NCBI GenBank assembly: GCA_001579985.1 | Contig: LRSR01009335.1 | Coordinates: 1 to 49,246, forward strand | Source: Hypsibius dujardini | Taxonomy: Eukaryota; Tardigrada; Eutardigrada; Parachela; Hypsibiidae | Length of the DNA: 49,246 nt | Direction of reading: 5' to 3' | Part shown: positions 35,201-46,900 of the stretch, piece after piece | Layout of the letters: each line of letters starts with the position of its first letter | Numbering within the stretch: position 1 is the first letter of the stretch | Notes under the pieces: model-generated | Database searches by the model: none | The model's input: only the letters and a program-made list of their open reading frames with translations | What the model was told of the DNA's origin: nothing | Position numbers and translations under genes: made by a program

Positions 35201-38200
35201 GTGTTTGCTTGAACCGCAATTCATGTCTGTGTCTGGGTTCAGGCATGTGTCTGTGTCTGTCTGTGTCTGTGTCTGTGTCTGTGTGTCTGTGTCTGTGTCT
35301 GTGTCTGTGTCTGTGTCTGTGTCTGTATCTGCGTCTGCTTCTGTGTCATTGACCTTGCCTTGTCTGTTTCTATTCCTGTGTATGTGTCAGTATGGGCTAG
35401 TATTAGCTTTTGTCTGTCTCTATCTGTGATCATGTCTTGTCGGTGAGTGATGCCCAAAGGTTTGCCTTAAATATTTTGCATTAGCTTGACCGATGTTCTC
35501 TTTCAGGTTGCAATTATGCCGTACTACGTGGGTCTCCTGATGGACAATGAGCTTTCCGGTGCCTTTGTGACGCTGCGTATCTTTCGCGTTTTTCGTATTT
35601 TCAAATTCTCCAGACATTCCCAAGGTATAAAGCAATTTAGCCCAAACCTAAATTCCCCACACAGCAATGCAGTGGTCCCGATTGGTCATCTGATCTCAGT
35701 CGTTTTTTTCTCATAGGCCTCCGGATACTCGGTTATACCCTCAAGAGCTGCGCCTCAGAGCTGGGCTTTCTCGTCTTTTCCCTTGCCATGGCCATCGTCA
35801 TTTTCGCCACAATCATGTATTATTGCGAGAAAAACGATCCCCACACAAAGTTCACCAGTATTCCCGCGGCCTTCTGGTACACCATTGTCACAATGACCAC
35901 ATTGGGGTAAGTCCGTACACATCAATTCATAAGACTTCAGTACATGCACCATTCCACGAGTCAAACTCCCATCCGTCCACTGTAGGGTCTTCCCTCTTCT
36001 CCGTCCCACAGGGGCGCTAAAACGGTTACGTGTAATATACACACACACATAGTAAACTTGACGAGAGTGTTATGTGTTAAGTTTCCGTTGACGTCATCAA
36101 TATTTAATCCCATTCGAGCACCTTAATGCGCTGTGTAAATCTTGTTGCACCTCGTTGGAATAACTTAGTGGCTCCCAGGATGATTGGGTGTGAAACGAGC
36201 TGCTGCTTTCGCTGCGCCAATGTGTGTTCTACTCAATCTCTCTGCAAGTTTCGACAGGGCTCCACCGCAGCTGACTGGGTGGCCCTTAGTTTTTACCCTT
36301 ACCGCAGAGGCGCTCTTGTAACTTCATTTACAAATTGAAATTGACGATTGGTGATAACGCTTATTTTTAGAATTTTACGTTATAAATGTGTTACCTGTCT
36401 GTGTCTGTGTCTGTGTCTGTGTCTGTGTCTGTGTCTGTGTCTGTGTCTGTGTCTGTGTCTGTGTCTGTGTCTGTGTTTATGCGTGCGTCTGTGACTGTCT
36501 TTGCGTTTATGCATGTATTTCTGCATGTACTTCTGTCTGTGTCCTTGTGTCTGTGTTTTTATTATTGTCAATGTCTTGTATCTTTGTCTTTAATTGTTAC
36601 TGCGCGTATTCTATATTTCGTGCCTACTGTTAATTGACTGTCTATACGCCCAGGTCCTCAAGAACTAGGGTCCCGTGAGGCTGCACGACCATGCGTTTAG
36701 TATAATTTTTTGTCCTTTCCACTCGATTTGTTTTTGCACACAGACACACACACGCACGTACTATTTTTAAGAATCCTTCCACGCGCCCGTGACAGCAATT
36801 ATACCCCAAATTATAGCTGTCTCGACTCCCGCACGGAACTGTCGCCCTATATATCGTTACACGTAACGCAATCTGTAATCGGAGGAGAGAGAGAGAGAGC
36901 CCGGAGATTGCGGTTTGCGCGCGGTAGTTCCTCACTCCCAGTCCCGCCCCCCGAAGGCACATGCCTATAAGCAGACAGCAGCAGAACGGGCGCTTCCCCC
37001 ATGCATGCAGGGAAGTAACAGAAAACATTTCGATTGCATTTTTTCCGCGCGGCATTTCGAACCGTCAATCAGGCCCCGACGTCAAGCAACTGCCCCGGCG
37101 CTCTCGCCACCTTTGACTGACAGCGATCATGTCGAAGACTGCGAGGGTAATTCAAAGGTTACGCAAGTGCGACCGGGTCCAACGACAGCGCTTAAGGACG
37201 CGGAAAGCCGAATGTCAATTTAATAAAACGTTCAGCCTCCGCACAAGCTTGCCCATCAGTCTGGTTTGCATTTTGGAGGGAAGACACAAGTACTAGAGGG
37301 CACATGCAACATTGTATTACCTTGCCATTCTGACATACACAATAGGTACACATGCATAGAGCATAAGCATTTACAATAACACTTCCGGGTCTCTTAGCAC
37401 TTATTCAAACACGAGAACCCGTTTCAGGGGAAGTGAAGGTTTTATTCCTTTTGGCATTGTAAACGCCGAAGGGGAACACGGTCGTCCAAGACGGCCCAAA
37501 ACCAATTGAAAAAAAGTTGTTAAGAGTGGTTGGTTGCCAGGAAGGAACTGATATCCCTAAAGGTGGCAGACATTGCTTTATGTACTTCCAAAAATACAGA
37601 GAGATATGGAAAGTAAGCCTAGAAAGAGAAGGAAAGAGAGAGAAAGAGAGAGAGAGAGGCAGTTTTGCGCTCGATCCGGTCCCTGAGCTAATCAGTCGTA
37701 AAAGGCAACTGGGGAAAGACCATGCAGGCGAATTGGGAGGAGTTGTCGATTGGGCTATCCAGATGAGAGAAGGGAACTGGCCGCTGGGCAAACTTGTCTT
37801 GTGGGCTATCTTGAGGGAGCCCGCCAAAGCCAGCAGACCAGAGAAACTCCGCTGTGTTATATAACCAGATTTATGAGACAAGTCTTCCCCATTCTGACCT
37901 ACACAATAGTACACATGCACAGGGAATAAGCATATAACAGAAATATATATATCTGTGTATACATATATACATATTCACATTGTGGTACATAACTCTGTTT
38001 TGTCTGTTTGCAGATACGGCGACATGGTACCGAAAACCATCGCCGGCAAAGTGGTCGGCGGTGTCTGCTCCCTCAGCGGGGTCCTCGTCATCGCCCTTCC
38101 GGTGCCGGTTATCGTGTCCAATTTCTCCCGCATCTACCATCAAAATCAACGTTCCGACAAACGCAAAGCTCAAAAGGTACGAGGACCACAGAGTTAACCT

Positions 38201-40212
38201 GCAATGACATTTCTGGAGGAATCTCCGACCTGTCCGTTTTTAACCGCATCAAACTGCCTACGCTTTCCTGTCTGAGAATCTCCGACCTGTCCGTTTTTAA
38301 CCGCATCAAACTGCCTACGCTTTCCTGTGTGAAAATCTTCCAGAGTGGCCTTTCCTTGACCTCGATACATCGTCTGTATAGATATTGGAGAAATGCATAT
38401 AAATATTGCTAAAACGTAAATCTAAATATATAAAGTAAATATAAATAAATAAATAATTATTAATAAGAATAAATGTAAGTCGTAATCATGGAGATATAAT
38501 AAATAAATAAAAAACGACAGTATCAATAAGAAATTTATGTATACCTTGCATGGTCCATTTATGTACCCGTAAGAACCAAGGAAGAATGTCTGATCATGGT
38601 GTTTCTTTTCATCGCAGAAAGCGCGGATGGCCCGTATTCGGCTGACGGAGAACGCGCGCGGCGTAGCCTTTATCACGAAAAAACGCGCCGCCGAGGGCCG
38701 GATGATGAAAAACAACTACGACAACAACATCACTAACAGCGACGCCCTCCTTGCCTGCTCCACCGGACGCCTCATCGACGACGGCCAGATCGATCTCTTC
38801 GATCTTCAGCATCATCATTTAGTGCGCTGCCTGGAACAGACAACGGTAAGGGTCTACCCACAGACAACACACAAACACACACCCTGCTGTAGTGCAGGAG
38901 GGTAGGGTACCCCCTGGTACCCCCTGATACCCCCCGGTACCTCCTGGTACCCCCCGGTACCCCCCGGTTTGCTCGTATTCCGGTCCGGGGATATGTTGTT
39001 TATTTGCGCGAACCACGCAGCTGCACACACGCGCACTGCCGGTCGTGCATCCTAATGAAGAGCGAGTCCGCATTCGTAAAGTGCCTCATTGCCATGCATC
39101 GTTAATGGTTTAGTTTATTTTCCATGCCTCTCCTCTTTCTCTCGCTTTGAACCGTGTGTATGTGTTACTTACTGTATTTTGTTGTGTGTGTGTTGCGTTT
39201 ACAGCAACGCGATTTGACGGAAGCTGATCTGGCAATTGCGGGGGCCGTGCCGCATCAGCCCGTCACGACGGAATCGATCCTCCAGCCGCGGCGGCGACCG
39301 TCTGAAGCACCGACTGCCAACAGTCGGGGTAAACGGAATGTTTCGGTCACCTCCGAAAACAGTAATCTGCCGGGTTCTCGACGATTACGGGTTTCGATAA
39401 GGAGGATTGCGTCCAGCTTTCGGAGGAGACCGAAGCCCGACCCCGAACGGGTAATTGACCACTAAGCAATCGACAGCCAATATGTTCAGAGACCAAGAAG
39501 ATAAATGGAGAAACAGATTTTGCGAGCGACACAGACTACATGGCAGATAGACAGACAGACAGACAGACAGGCAGGCAGACAGACAGACAGAAAGACAGAC
39601 AGACAGACAGGCAGGCAGACAGACAAACAGATAGGCAGACAGACAATCAGATAGACAGACAGGCAGGCAGAATGGCAGACCTCCAACAAGCTTGCTTCTC
39701 ATAACTGCGCTTGAATACTGCGTATTGTTCGAGGCGTGCATCTCCCAAGCATCACCAGACATGGGTTCTTGCTTTTTCTCTCCAATTTTTCCATTATCCA
39801 CACATTACTGCGTCACGGCCCATTTAATAACCCTTGCGTCTGTTTTTTCTTCTCCTCCCCTTCCTCCTCTCCCAAATCACAGCCGGATCTGGATGATCAT
39901 CATACTAGGAGAAGAGGCGGCCGGGGCCTGCGGGGTACTGGTGGTGGTACGGATGAGGAAATGAGGCTGGCTTACCGTCCCCACGATCGCAACTCCGATC
40001 GCAACTCCGATCGCAATCAGTCCGCGCCGATTCCGGAACAGGATGAAGTGATGTCCATGACGGAGGAGCTGCCGTATTCGTATTCGCAGCCGGTGCCGCC
40101 GTACCAGCAGCAGCATGCACCGCAGATCCACGCAGCAGCCGGTCCCAATTCCGTGGGGAACCCGAGTGGTAGTAGTGCTGCCTACACAGGCCATTCGTTC
40201 CATGGGCAGTAG
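30399..40212 (+). CDS. Shal/Kv4-type A-current voltage-gated potassium channel
   Basis: Eleven exons: 30399-30659, 31694-31820, 32270-32412, 32491-32545, 34941-35161, 35507-35624, 35717-35906, 38014-38176, 38618-38845, 39205-39450 and 39883-40212; 2082 nt, 693 residues. Kv4 channels carry fast-inactivating somatodendritic K+ current. The N terminus [18 protein letters not shown] is the Kv4 inactivation/KChIP-binding peptide. The T1 domain holds the zinc site ([22 protein letters not shown]). S1-S6 follow: S4 is [19 protein letters not shown], and the filter TTLGYGD is split by intron 7. S6 carries the gating motif PVPVIVSNF. The C-terminal KChIP site [17 protein letters not shown] is present. 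The last exon is low-complexity, with four-residue RNSD repeats and a Gln/Pro/Tyr-rich end. It finishes in HSFHGQ, without the PDZ ligand of vertebrate Kv4. Introns are rich in TGTC-type microsatellites. Convergent with GRIP. Confidence 0.97.
31017..31176. repeat. TGTGTC hexanucleotide array, Shal intron 1
   Basis: Tandem TGTGTC on the sense strand with TTTGTC, CGTGTT and GGTGTC variants, inside intron 30660-31693. It opens Cys/Val and Ser/Val frames that are not genes. Confidence 0.93.
32032..32217. repeat. TGTC/TG compound microsatellite, Shal intron 2
   Basis: TGTC units at 32032-32100, a TG-rich centre at 32101-32147, then a pure TGTC block to 32211, ending 50-60 bp before the exon 3 acceptor. 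It effectively supplies the pyrimidine-rich upstream part of the splice region. Confidence 0.95.
32665..32933. repeat. TGTGTC and TCTCTG arrays, Shal intron 4
   Basis: TGTGTC with TATGTC and TGACTG variants to about 32815, then pure TCTGTC/TCTCTG to 32878. It lies just inside the 5' part of the 2.4-kb intron 32546-34940. A second TGTGTC array occurs at 33728-33789 in the same intron. Confidence 0.93.
35224..35344. repeat. TGTGTC array, Shal intron 5
   Basis: TGTGTC hexamers on the sense strand inside intron 35162-35506, with occasional TGTCTG steps. Confidence 0.92.
36392..36478. repeat. Pure TGTGTC array, Shal intron 7
   Basis: About 14 uninterrupted copies of the hexamer, the purest array in the window, in the 2.1-kb intron 35907-38013. 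Low divergence suggests recent expansion. Confidence 0.95.
37325..37938. repeat. ~50-bp direct repeats flanking a 513-bp segment, Shal intron 7
   Basis: 37325-37375 and 37889-37938 share CCATTCTGAC, TACACAATA, GTACACATGCA and ATAAGCAT in order, with a handful of substitutions. The enclosed 513 bp is moderately GC-rich, with an open plus-strand frame 37517-37864 whose product I do not recognise. It could be a duplication product or an insertion. Confidence 0.7.
38221..38334. repeat. 57-bp tandem duplication, Shal intron 8
   Basis: Two adjacent copies (38221-38277 and 38278-38334) beginning ATCTCCGACCTGTCCGTTTT, differing only at the ends (CTGAGA versus GTGAAA). Near identity indicates a recent duplication, 45 bp downstream of the exon 8 donor. 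Confidence 0.95.
38906..38967. repeat. GGTACCCCC(C/T) decamer repeat, Shal intron 9
   Basis: About six 10-bp units of GGTACCCCCT/GGTACCCCCC with small variants, in the intron 38846-39204. Confidence 0.9.
39546..39672. repeat. GACA/GGCA microsatellite, Shal intron 10
   Basis: Interrupted GACA and GGCA units on the plus strand between exons 10 and 11. The strand sense is opposite to the TGTC arrays of the other Shal introns. Confidence 0.9.
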
Positions 40213-40496
40213 ACGTACTCCCTCGTTTGTGAGTCTTACTTAGAGTGTATCTGTTCGGAGCCACGACCCGAGACAGTTTCCTCTTTTTTCATCCTCCAAC
40301 AATCTCTCACTCTGTCTCTGTCTATCTTTCTGGTTGAAATTAATTATACCTAGAAATGGTTTAGTCGTGATTTCTGTCACTACTCTACTGTTATTAAGAT
40401 TTTAGAGATTGCCGGAATGTTGCACTCAGAAATTAAAAATAGCTTTACTCGGGCAACACAGGACAATTCAGGTAGACAAACAGGCAAATCGATAGG

Positions 40497-40736
40497 AAGA
40501 CAACAAACAGATAGACAGATACACATAGGCAGACAAACAGGCAGACAAACAAGCAGGCAGTCAACCACGCAGGCAGTCAAGCAGGCACGCAGGCAGGCAG
40601 GCAGTCAAGCAGGCACGCAGGCAGGCAGGCACGCAGGCACGCAGTCAAGCAGGCAGGCACGCAGTCAAGCAAGCAGGCAGGCAGGCAGTCAAGCAGGCAG
40701 GCAGGCAGGCAAGCAGGCAGGCAGGCAGGCAATAGA
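40497..40736. repeat. GGCA/GTCAAGCA repeat between Shal and GRIP 3' ends
   Basis: GGCA tetramers interspersed with TCAAGCAGGCACGCA words, in the 760-bp gap between the two convergent stop codons. It probably forms part of one or both 3' untranslated regions. Pure enough that long Ala/Cys/Leu and Gln/Ala frames appear by chance. Confidence 0.9.
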
Positions 40737-40973
40737 TCCTGGCCAGTCCTTTCTATTTCGACTGCTCCTTGCCTAATTGGCGAGTCAGGGCAAGGGGACT
40801 CATTGAGAGTCACTTGTGGAGCTTTTACGTTTCCATTTTCCATTTCGAAAACCGTAAAGAGAAAACCATTTCCTTGACTTTGGAGAACCAATGACCGGGA
40901 GCATTTAGTTAAAATATGTTAAAAGACTAAAACTTTCTTAGGGTGTAAAACAGTTAAAAGTAACATTGCAAAA

Positions 40974-43900
40974 TCAGAGCATATCCGACTCCAACACATC
41001 AATTCCATGATGAATTTGGGAGGGTTCGTCGCTCTCATCGCCTTTGATAATCCGACGGTTGAGCGTTCTCCGGCTGACAAACAACCGAATCTCATCCCCC
41101 GCTCCGGCAATCAAGGGCACAGCCATACAGCAGTCCAAGTCCCGAACATCCGTCCTGTTGACCTGGAACAATATTTTCATCAAAAAAAATCACATAATGC
41201 TTTGTTGCTCTTGATTGGCATTTCTTAACTGCAGTTTTAGCCTTTATGACAATTGGGCGGCGGCAGAAATCAATTCCGGGCCGCCGAACAGGAGAGGGCC
41301 AAAATTTAGTATTCGACGCAGGTTCCTTTCATATTCTATTAGTATCTTTCAAACAAACTTTTCATGATACCATTTTATTAGTGCTAGTACTAGTACTATA
41401 AGTCCTCACTAGTGCTAGCACTAGTTCTATATATAAATATATACGACCTAAGTCATTTCATCGTGCTGGTACCTTGAGCAGGTGGTCACAAGGCTTGAGT
41501 CCGACCCCCTCGGCCGGTCCGCCCGGCCGAATCCGGTTCACGTAGACCCCCTTCTCGAAGGCCCCGTCCGACAGGCTGAACCCGAAATCATCGTAATACG
41601 GATCCTTGATGATTGTCACCTCGAACGCGTTGGCTTTCCCGAGTGCCACGACCGACTGCTGCGGCTGCTGCGGCGGTCCCGTCGGCGATGAGAGCACATG
41701 TCCGTTTGGCGTCTGGAATTTTACCCGACGGATCGTCGGTGCTGTCTGCGTCTGCGTGCGCATCGACGCCAGGTCCTCCAACAGCGAGTCCAAGGCGTAG
41801 GCTTGACTTTGACTCTGACTGTGTTGCGAGTGGTGATGGTGATGGCCGTTTTGTTGAGCGGTATTTTTGGCGATGATCCCGCCGCCGCCGTTGGACTTTG
41901 GAAGAGAGGGTCGCCGTTCGGTGATACACTCGTTCAGCGAGAGAATTTGATCCATCATCTCGATGGAGGTCTTGAGGTTCTCCGCATCACGGTAGGAGGG
42001 CTTGTTGTGGTTGGAGGAACCGTTATCCAGCCGTTCGGGGATGCTTTCGCTGCCGCGGATACGGAGTGAGACACTTTCGACCTCCTTGAGGTGGTGGGCG
42101 GACACGCTCTGCGCGAGAGGTTTGGGCGCTGGAGGGCGATGCATCGTCCCGTAGGTGGTGCCTGAAGAGGAATCGAGAAAAGATTGTTAGTTTCGCTCGA
42201 CTCGAAACCCAGGGTCGGTATAGTGTTACCGAAAACATTCGTGGCAGTAGTCAAGACCAAGAAGTGCGTATGTAGACTATAGGAATGTACTAAACAGACA
42301 AAACATTTCGCAACCAAAACAATAGCACATACAGAAAAAGGACAGAAACAGGCCCAGACGAAGACACTGACGCAAACAAAGAGACACAGATACATACACA
42401 TTTACAGGCACGGACACAGGCACAGACACAATTCCAGTCACTGACACATATACAGACACAGACACAGACACAACCACAGACACAGACAAGATCAGGCTGA
42501 TGACTAGACTGAAGACAGACACAATTTATATACACTTACCGTAGTAGTTAAACAGTCAGACAGACAGCAAGTTCCAGACATTCAAAGACATACATGGGCA
42601 TATATATGCTGACGTAAGCAGACAACCAATTCCTGCCATATGCATAATGACAGGGGACGGAAACTGGAACACAAGCAGACAGTCAATGATCTTTCAAGGC
42701 TTTACACAAGGAGGCAGACAAAAACGGGCTGATCGGAGAGAGCGATATCCGAGTTGAGACATTTCTCTAACTTATACGGCCGCAGATCTTGATGGCGGTT
42801 GTCTGACTTGAAGCGCCCACACCATTCGCAAAACTGCCATAACAATAACTTATGAAATTAGCGAGGCAATAAATTACGCACTTGTCTGCTGCGGTCGGAG
42901 ATTGCTTTCCCAAGATTCGACGGCGCTGTCAACGCTGGCCGTAGAGTGGGCACTTCCCGCCGGAGAATGCCGCGCTTCCGGTTTATGATCCGGCTTGTTA
43001 TGCTGCAGCAACTGCTGCTGCTGTTGTTGCTCGTCTTTTTTGATCCGCACCACTTTCATCGTGGCGATGTCGTAGGAGTTGAGCTGCCAGTAGGCGTCGC
43101 CGAGGTTTTGATTCCGCATCGGACGGCCGTTGATCGATGCGATGATGTCGCCGACCTTCAGAGCTTCCGTTCTGCAAAAGACATTTGGAGTGATAGATAC
43201 TGTACAGTTGACAGACGTAGACAAATCGGAAGTATTTTTTAAACAGACACAAAAACAGGCGGGACAATTGAGATGCAAGCAAGTCGAAACGATCTTACAG
43301 GCAGAAATCAGAGACACAGACAACTTTGAAATACTCTACAGACAGACAAACTCCGCATCGGCAAGACTGAGATACTTTGGAGGCAGACAGACATCGAAGA
43401 TTCAGGCCATCATATCGCTTCAGACACGAACTATGCAAGACAATTAAGGCGCAGACAAGTGATTAAGACGTAGGACAAACCATCATTAAACGAGCAAGCG
43501 TGAGTTCGTGTTTTGTCTGACCTTCGTCTATTCATGGCGATGTTATTTTATTCTATCTTTGAAAACTGTTCTTGATTAATTCTTGTCCGGTTAGGACGCG
43601 CAGGCTCGGAAGAGCCACTTTTTGGCTGTTTACATTACTAGGCACCGCGAGTGCGCAAACACACGGTGCAAATTTTCGAACGATGCGACGGATCGCACCG
43701 CCTGGCGCTTTTAAAGACGCCTTGAAAATCTGCTGCTGCTGCATTTCTGCTGCGGCGCGCGCGCTGAAGGTGCTCGCGGAGGAAATTTACGCGGTGGGAC
43801 GCATTAGGACGCCGTGGTGCGGCGGTTGCATTTGTCCGGTACGTACGGGCTCTGGTGGAAGGGCCGGGCGACGAACAGCGAAGCTGCTGAGCGAGACTGC

Positions 43901-46900
43901 ACCAGCACACATCCGAACGCGGAACCATAACGTGCGTTACACCGCCGGCCTCGATTAGAGAACAGACAAAATTGTTCGGTGCTGCCGAAAGTCGCCAGAA
44001 AATAATCTTTGTTAAATGCAGGAAAATTAGTTTTTATTAATCAAAACCACTTGTATAAGGTTGAGTTTATATTATCCCATGTTTTCAAATTCAAGATTAT
44101 TTTTTAGATAGACATTATCAGGGTTATCAAAACTGTTTTGCTGCGCTTGGGGATGTCACGGTAAAATTTCCAAACTAATACATTTTTAAAACTTTTTCGG
44201 GCTGAGCGTAAACAAAATTTGGCATCCTTTCGCTTAGTGTGAAAGACGGTTTGATATTTGGGAAGAAATTTGGAGGCTCTTCCTTGAAGACCTTGCACAG
44301 CGGTATTATCACAGCGGTATTATGATGGTCTGACAGAGAAGCATGGTAGGCCGTGGGTGACAAAGCATGGTAGGCCACGGGTGACAAAGCATGGTAGGCC
44401 ATGGGTTACAAAGCAAGAACCTAGTCGGTCTGCGAAGTGCGAAACCAGTTTTTGACGGACACCGGTTTAAAAATTTCCCTTCAGACAACGAATTAAAGAA
44501 GTGCAAGTTAACGATGGTGTGAGGTAATGATCAAACCTCGCCTTAATCGTACTCGGATATACTTTCATATAGGCGAAAAGCAGATAGGCAGACATGTGAT
44601 ACACTTTTTCAAGCCAATTCTATTTTTATTGTTAAATATTTTAATTTTTTTTTATATTTTTATTATTTTAAAATCCACTTTTAATATAATTTTATTTTAA
44701 TACGGCAGTAATAGTTATTCTGCATTTCTTCTTCTTCCAACAAAAAGCATTGATGATCATTCTGAGCCTTCACTACACTGACAGACCTCTCGGGTTGAGA
44801 AAGACTAACCGTTGAGCAATCCCTCCGGACTCCAGGCTATGCACAATAATATCCGCGAAGCCGTCCTGCCGGCGATAGGCGAATCCAATGCCCCACGGCT
44901 CGCTCCGCCGCTTCTCAATGGTAACCAGGAATGAAAGACCACCGTCCGTGACATCACCCACACTGCTGGTCTTCTCGTACAACGACCCGTCGCTGCTGCT
45001 GACCTCATCCGAGTCTTTCTTCGTCGAACCCGACAGGGAGCCCAGCAGCGGGGACGGTGAGACCACGAGGTGGTTGCTGTCGTTGTACGTGATCACCGGC
45101 GGCTGTTGCCGCGCGGCAACGTTGAAATCCCGTTCGATCGGCGGACTCTTCACCTGTTGCAGTTTTTAAATGGATTTGTGAATTGAAATAAAAACTAAAC
45201 ACTCCTAACCTGTTGATAGAGCGCCTCAGGAGGGCGTGGCAAGGGTGGCGGACTGTCGTTTCGTGCGGCGAAAATCGGCCGCGGACTTTCGTTGCGGGAG
45301 GAAGCGGCGGAGGTGAAGAGAGGTCGCTCATGGAGGACCGCGGAGGAGCTCTCCGTGGAGACCTGCCTCCGAATTAGGGTGTTGCTGCTGTCGGATTTGG
45401 GATGGCTGGTCGACGGCGGAGGTAGGCCAGCAGGATGATTTGAAGGTGACTGCTGGTGCTGCTGGTCTTTTCGGAGCACAGACGCAGGCACGATGAGCAT
45501 GTTGAGGGTGGGCGAATGGTTCGACTCCAGCAGTTGGACGGCTTCCGGGATGGTCATGTTCTCGCAGGGCGTCCCGTCGATGCTGAGGATCCGGTCGCCG
45601 GCTCCGAGAGCACCACATCTATAGAGCAAACCAAAAATCTATTCAGACAGTTTTTCTACACTCGCACATTTAACAATCCCGTCGATGTCGCCTGACACGG
45701 ATATTCCAGTCACAGATATGGACTGCACATTTTGTATGTCGGATGGTATTCAAGCTCACAGACGCACTGACGTGTGCATTATCCTAAACGGCTTATACCA
45801 GAAATCCAGGCAGACAACAGAGGACGCAGGCAAGCCAGTGAGATTAACAGACATATCGGACTGGCTTGCCTGCGGATGGAATCGGACTGGAATTCTTTTG
45901 GACAGTCACAGGCAGATGCTTTCAGGCAGACAGAGACAGGATGCAGTCACAAGACCGTTGGTCAGGAACTTAATGAAGTACATGGGAGGCGAGACGATGG
46001 CTAAGAATGGGTGAAGCAGACGAACAAGGAATGCTCGTTGAATTTGATTCAAACAAGAACAGTTATGTGGAAACTTGGTTCGTGGGTGCAGACAGTGAAC
46101 ATACAGCGAACATACAGCGTATCACAATCAGACAAAAGAGGACGCAGGCAAGCCAGTGTGATTAACAGATAACTTCGTTTGGTGCTCTCTCTAGAAGTCC
46201 CAGGCAGACAATTTCAGGCAGACACTTTCAGGCAGACACTTTCGGACAGACACGTTCAGGCAGACACTTTCAGGCAGACACTTTCGGACAGACACGTTCA
46301 GGCAGACACTTTCAGGCAGATACTTTCGGACAGACACAGACATTTGCAGTTATAAGGCCACGTTGGCCAGGAACTAGGAAAGTATGAGGAGCCGAGGCGA
46401 TACAATACACGAGGAAAGTAGAGGCGAAGAAGGAACGGTAAAAGAACCCAATTCAGACAAACAGAACTAAGTGCAGATCTAGTTTGTGGGCGCAGACAAC
46501 GAATAGACATGTGAAGTGTTCAAGTGTTGGACTGGACACTAATTCCGAATTCTGTTCCAGACAGTGAGACAGACGTGTTTTCATAGGCACCTGCGTAGAG
46601 GAAGGGTCAGACACATGTCTTTACAGGCAAGGAAATACACAGAGACGGATGCAGCGGATCAGAGGAAGCAAGAGCCATGAAACTTTTCAATCTGTCGGCG
46701 CGTTGATTTCCCTTACCGATCAGCGATGCTGGCAGGAACAATGTTTTCAATAATCAACAGCCTATCATTGCCCACTCGTGACGTCCCAATCTCCATACCC
46801 AGGGGACGCCCGGCCCGACCGATGCGTGCGCCGGCACGGTCGATCTCCACGTACAACGGCCCATTAGCATGCACGACAGCGTCTGCAACGAGCAATACAA

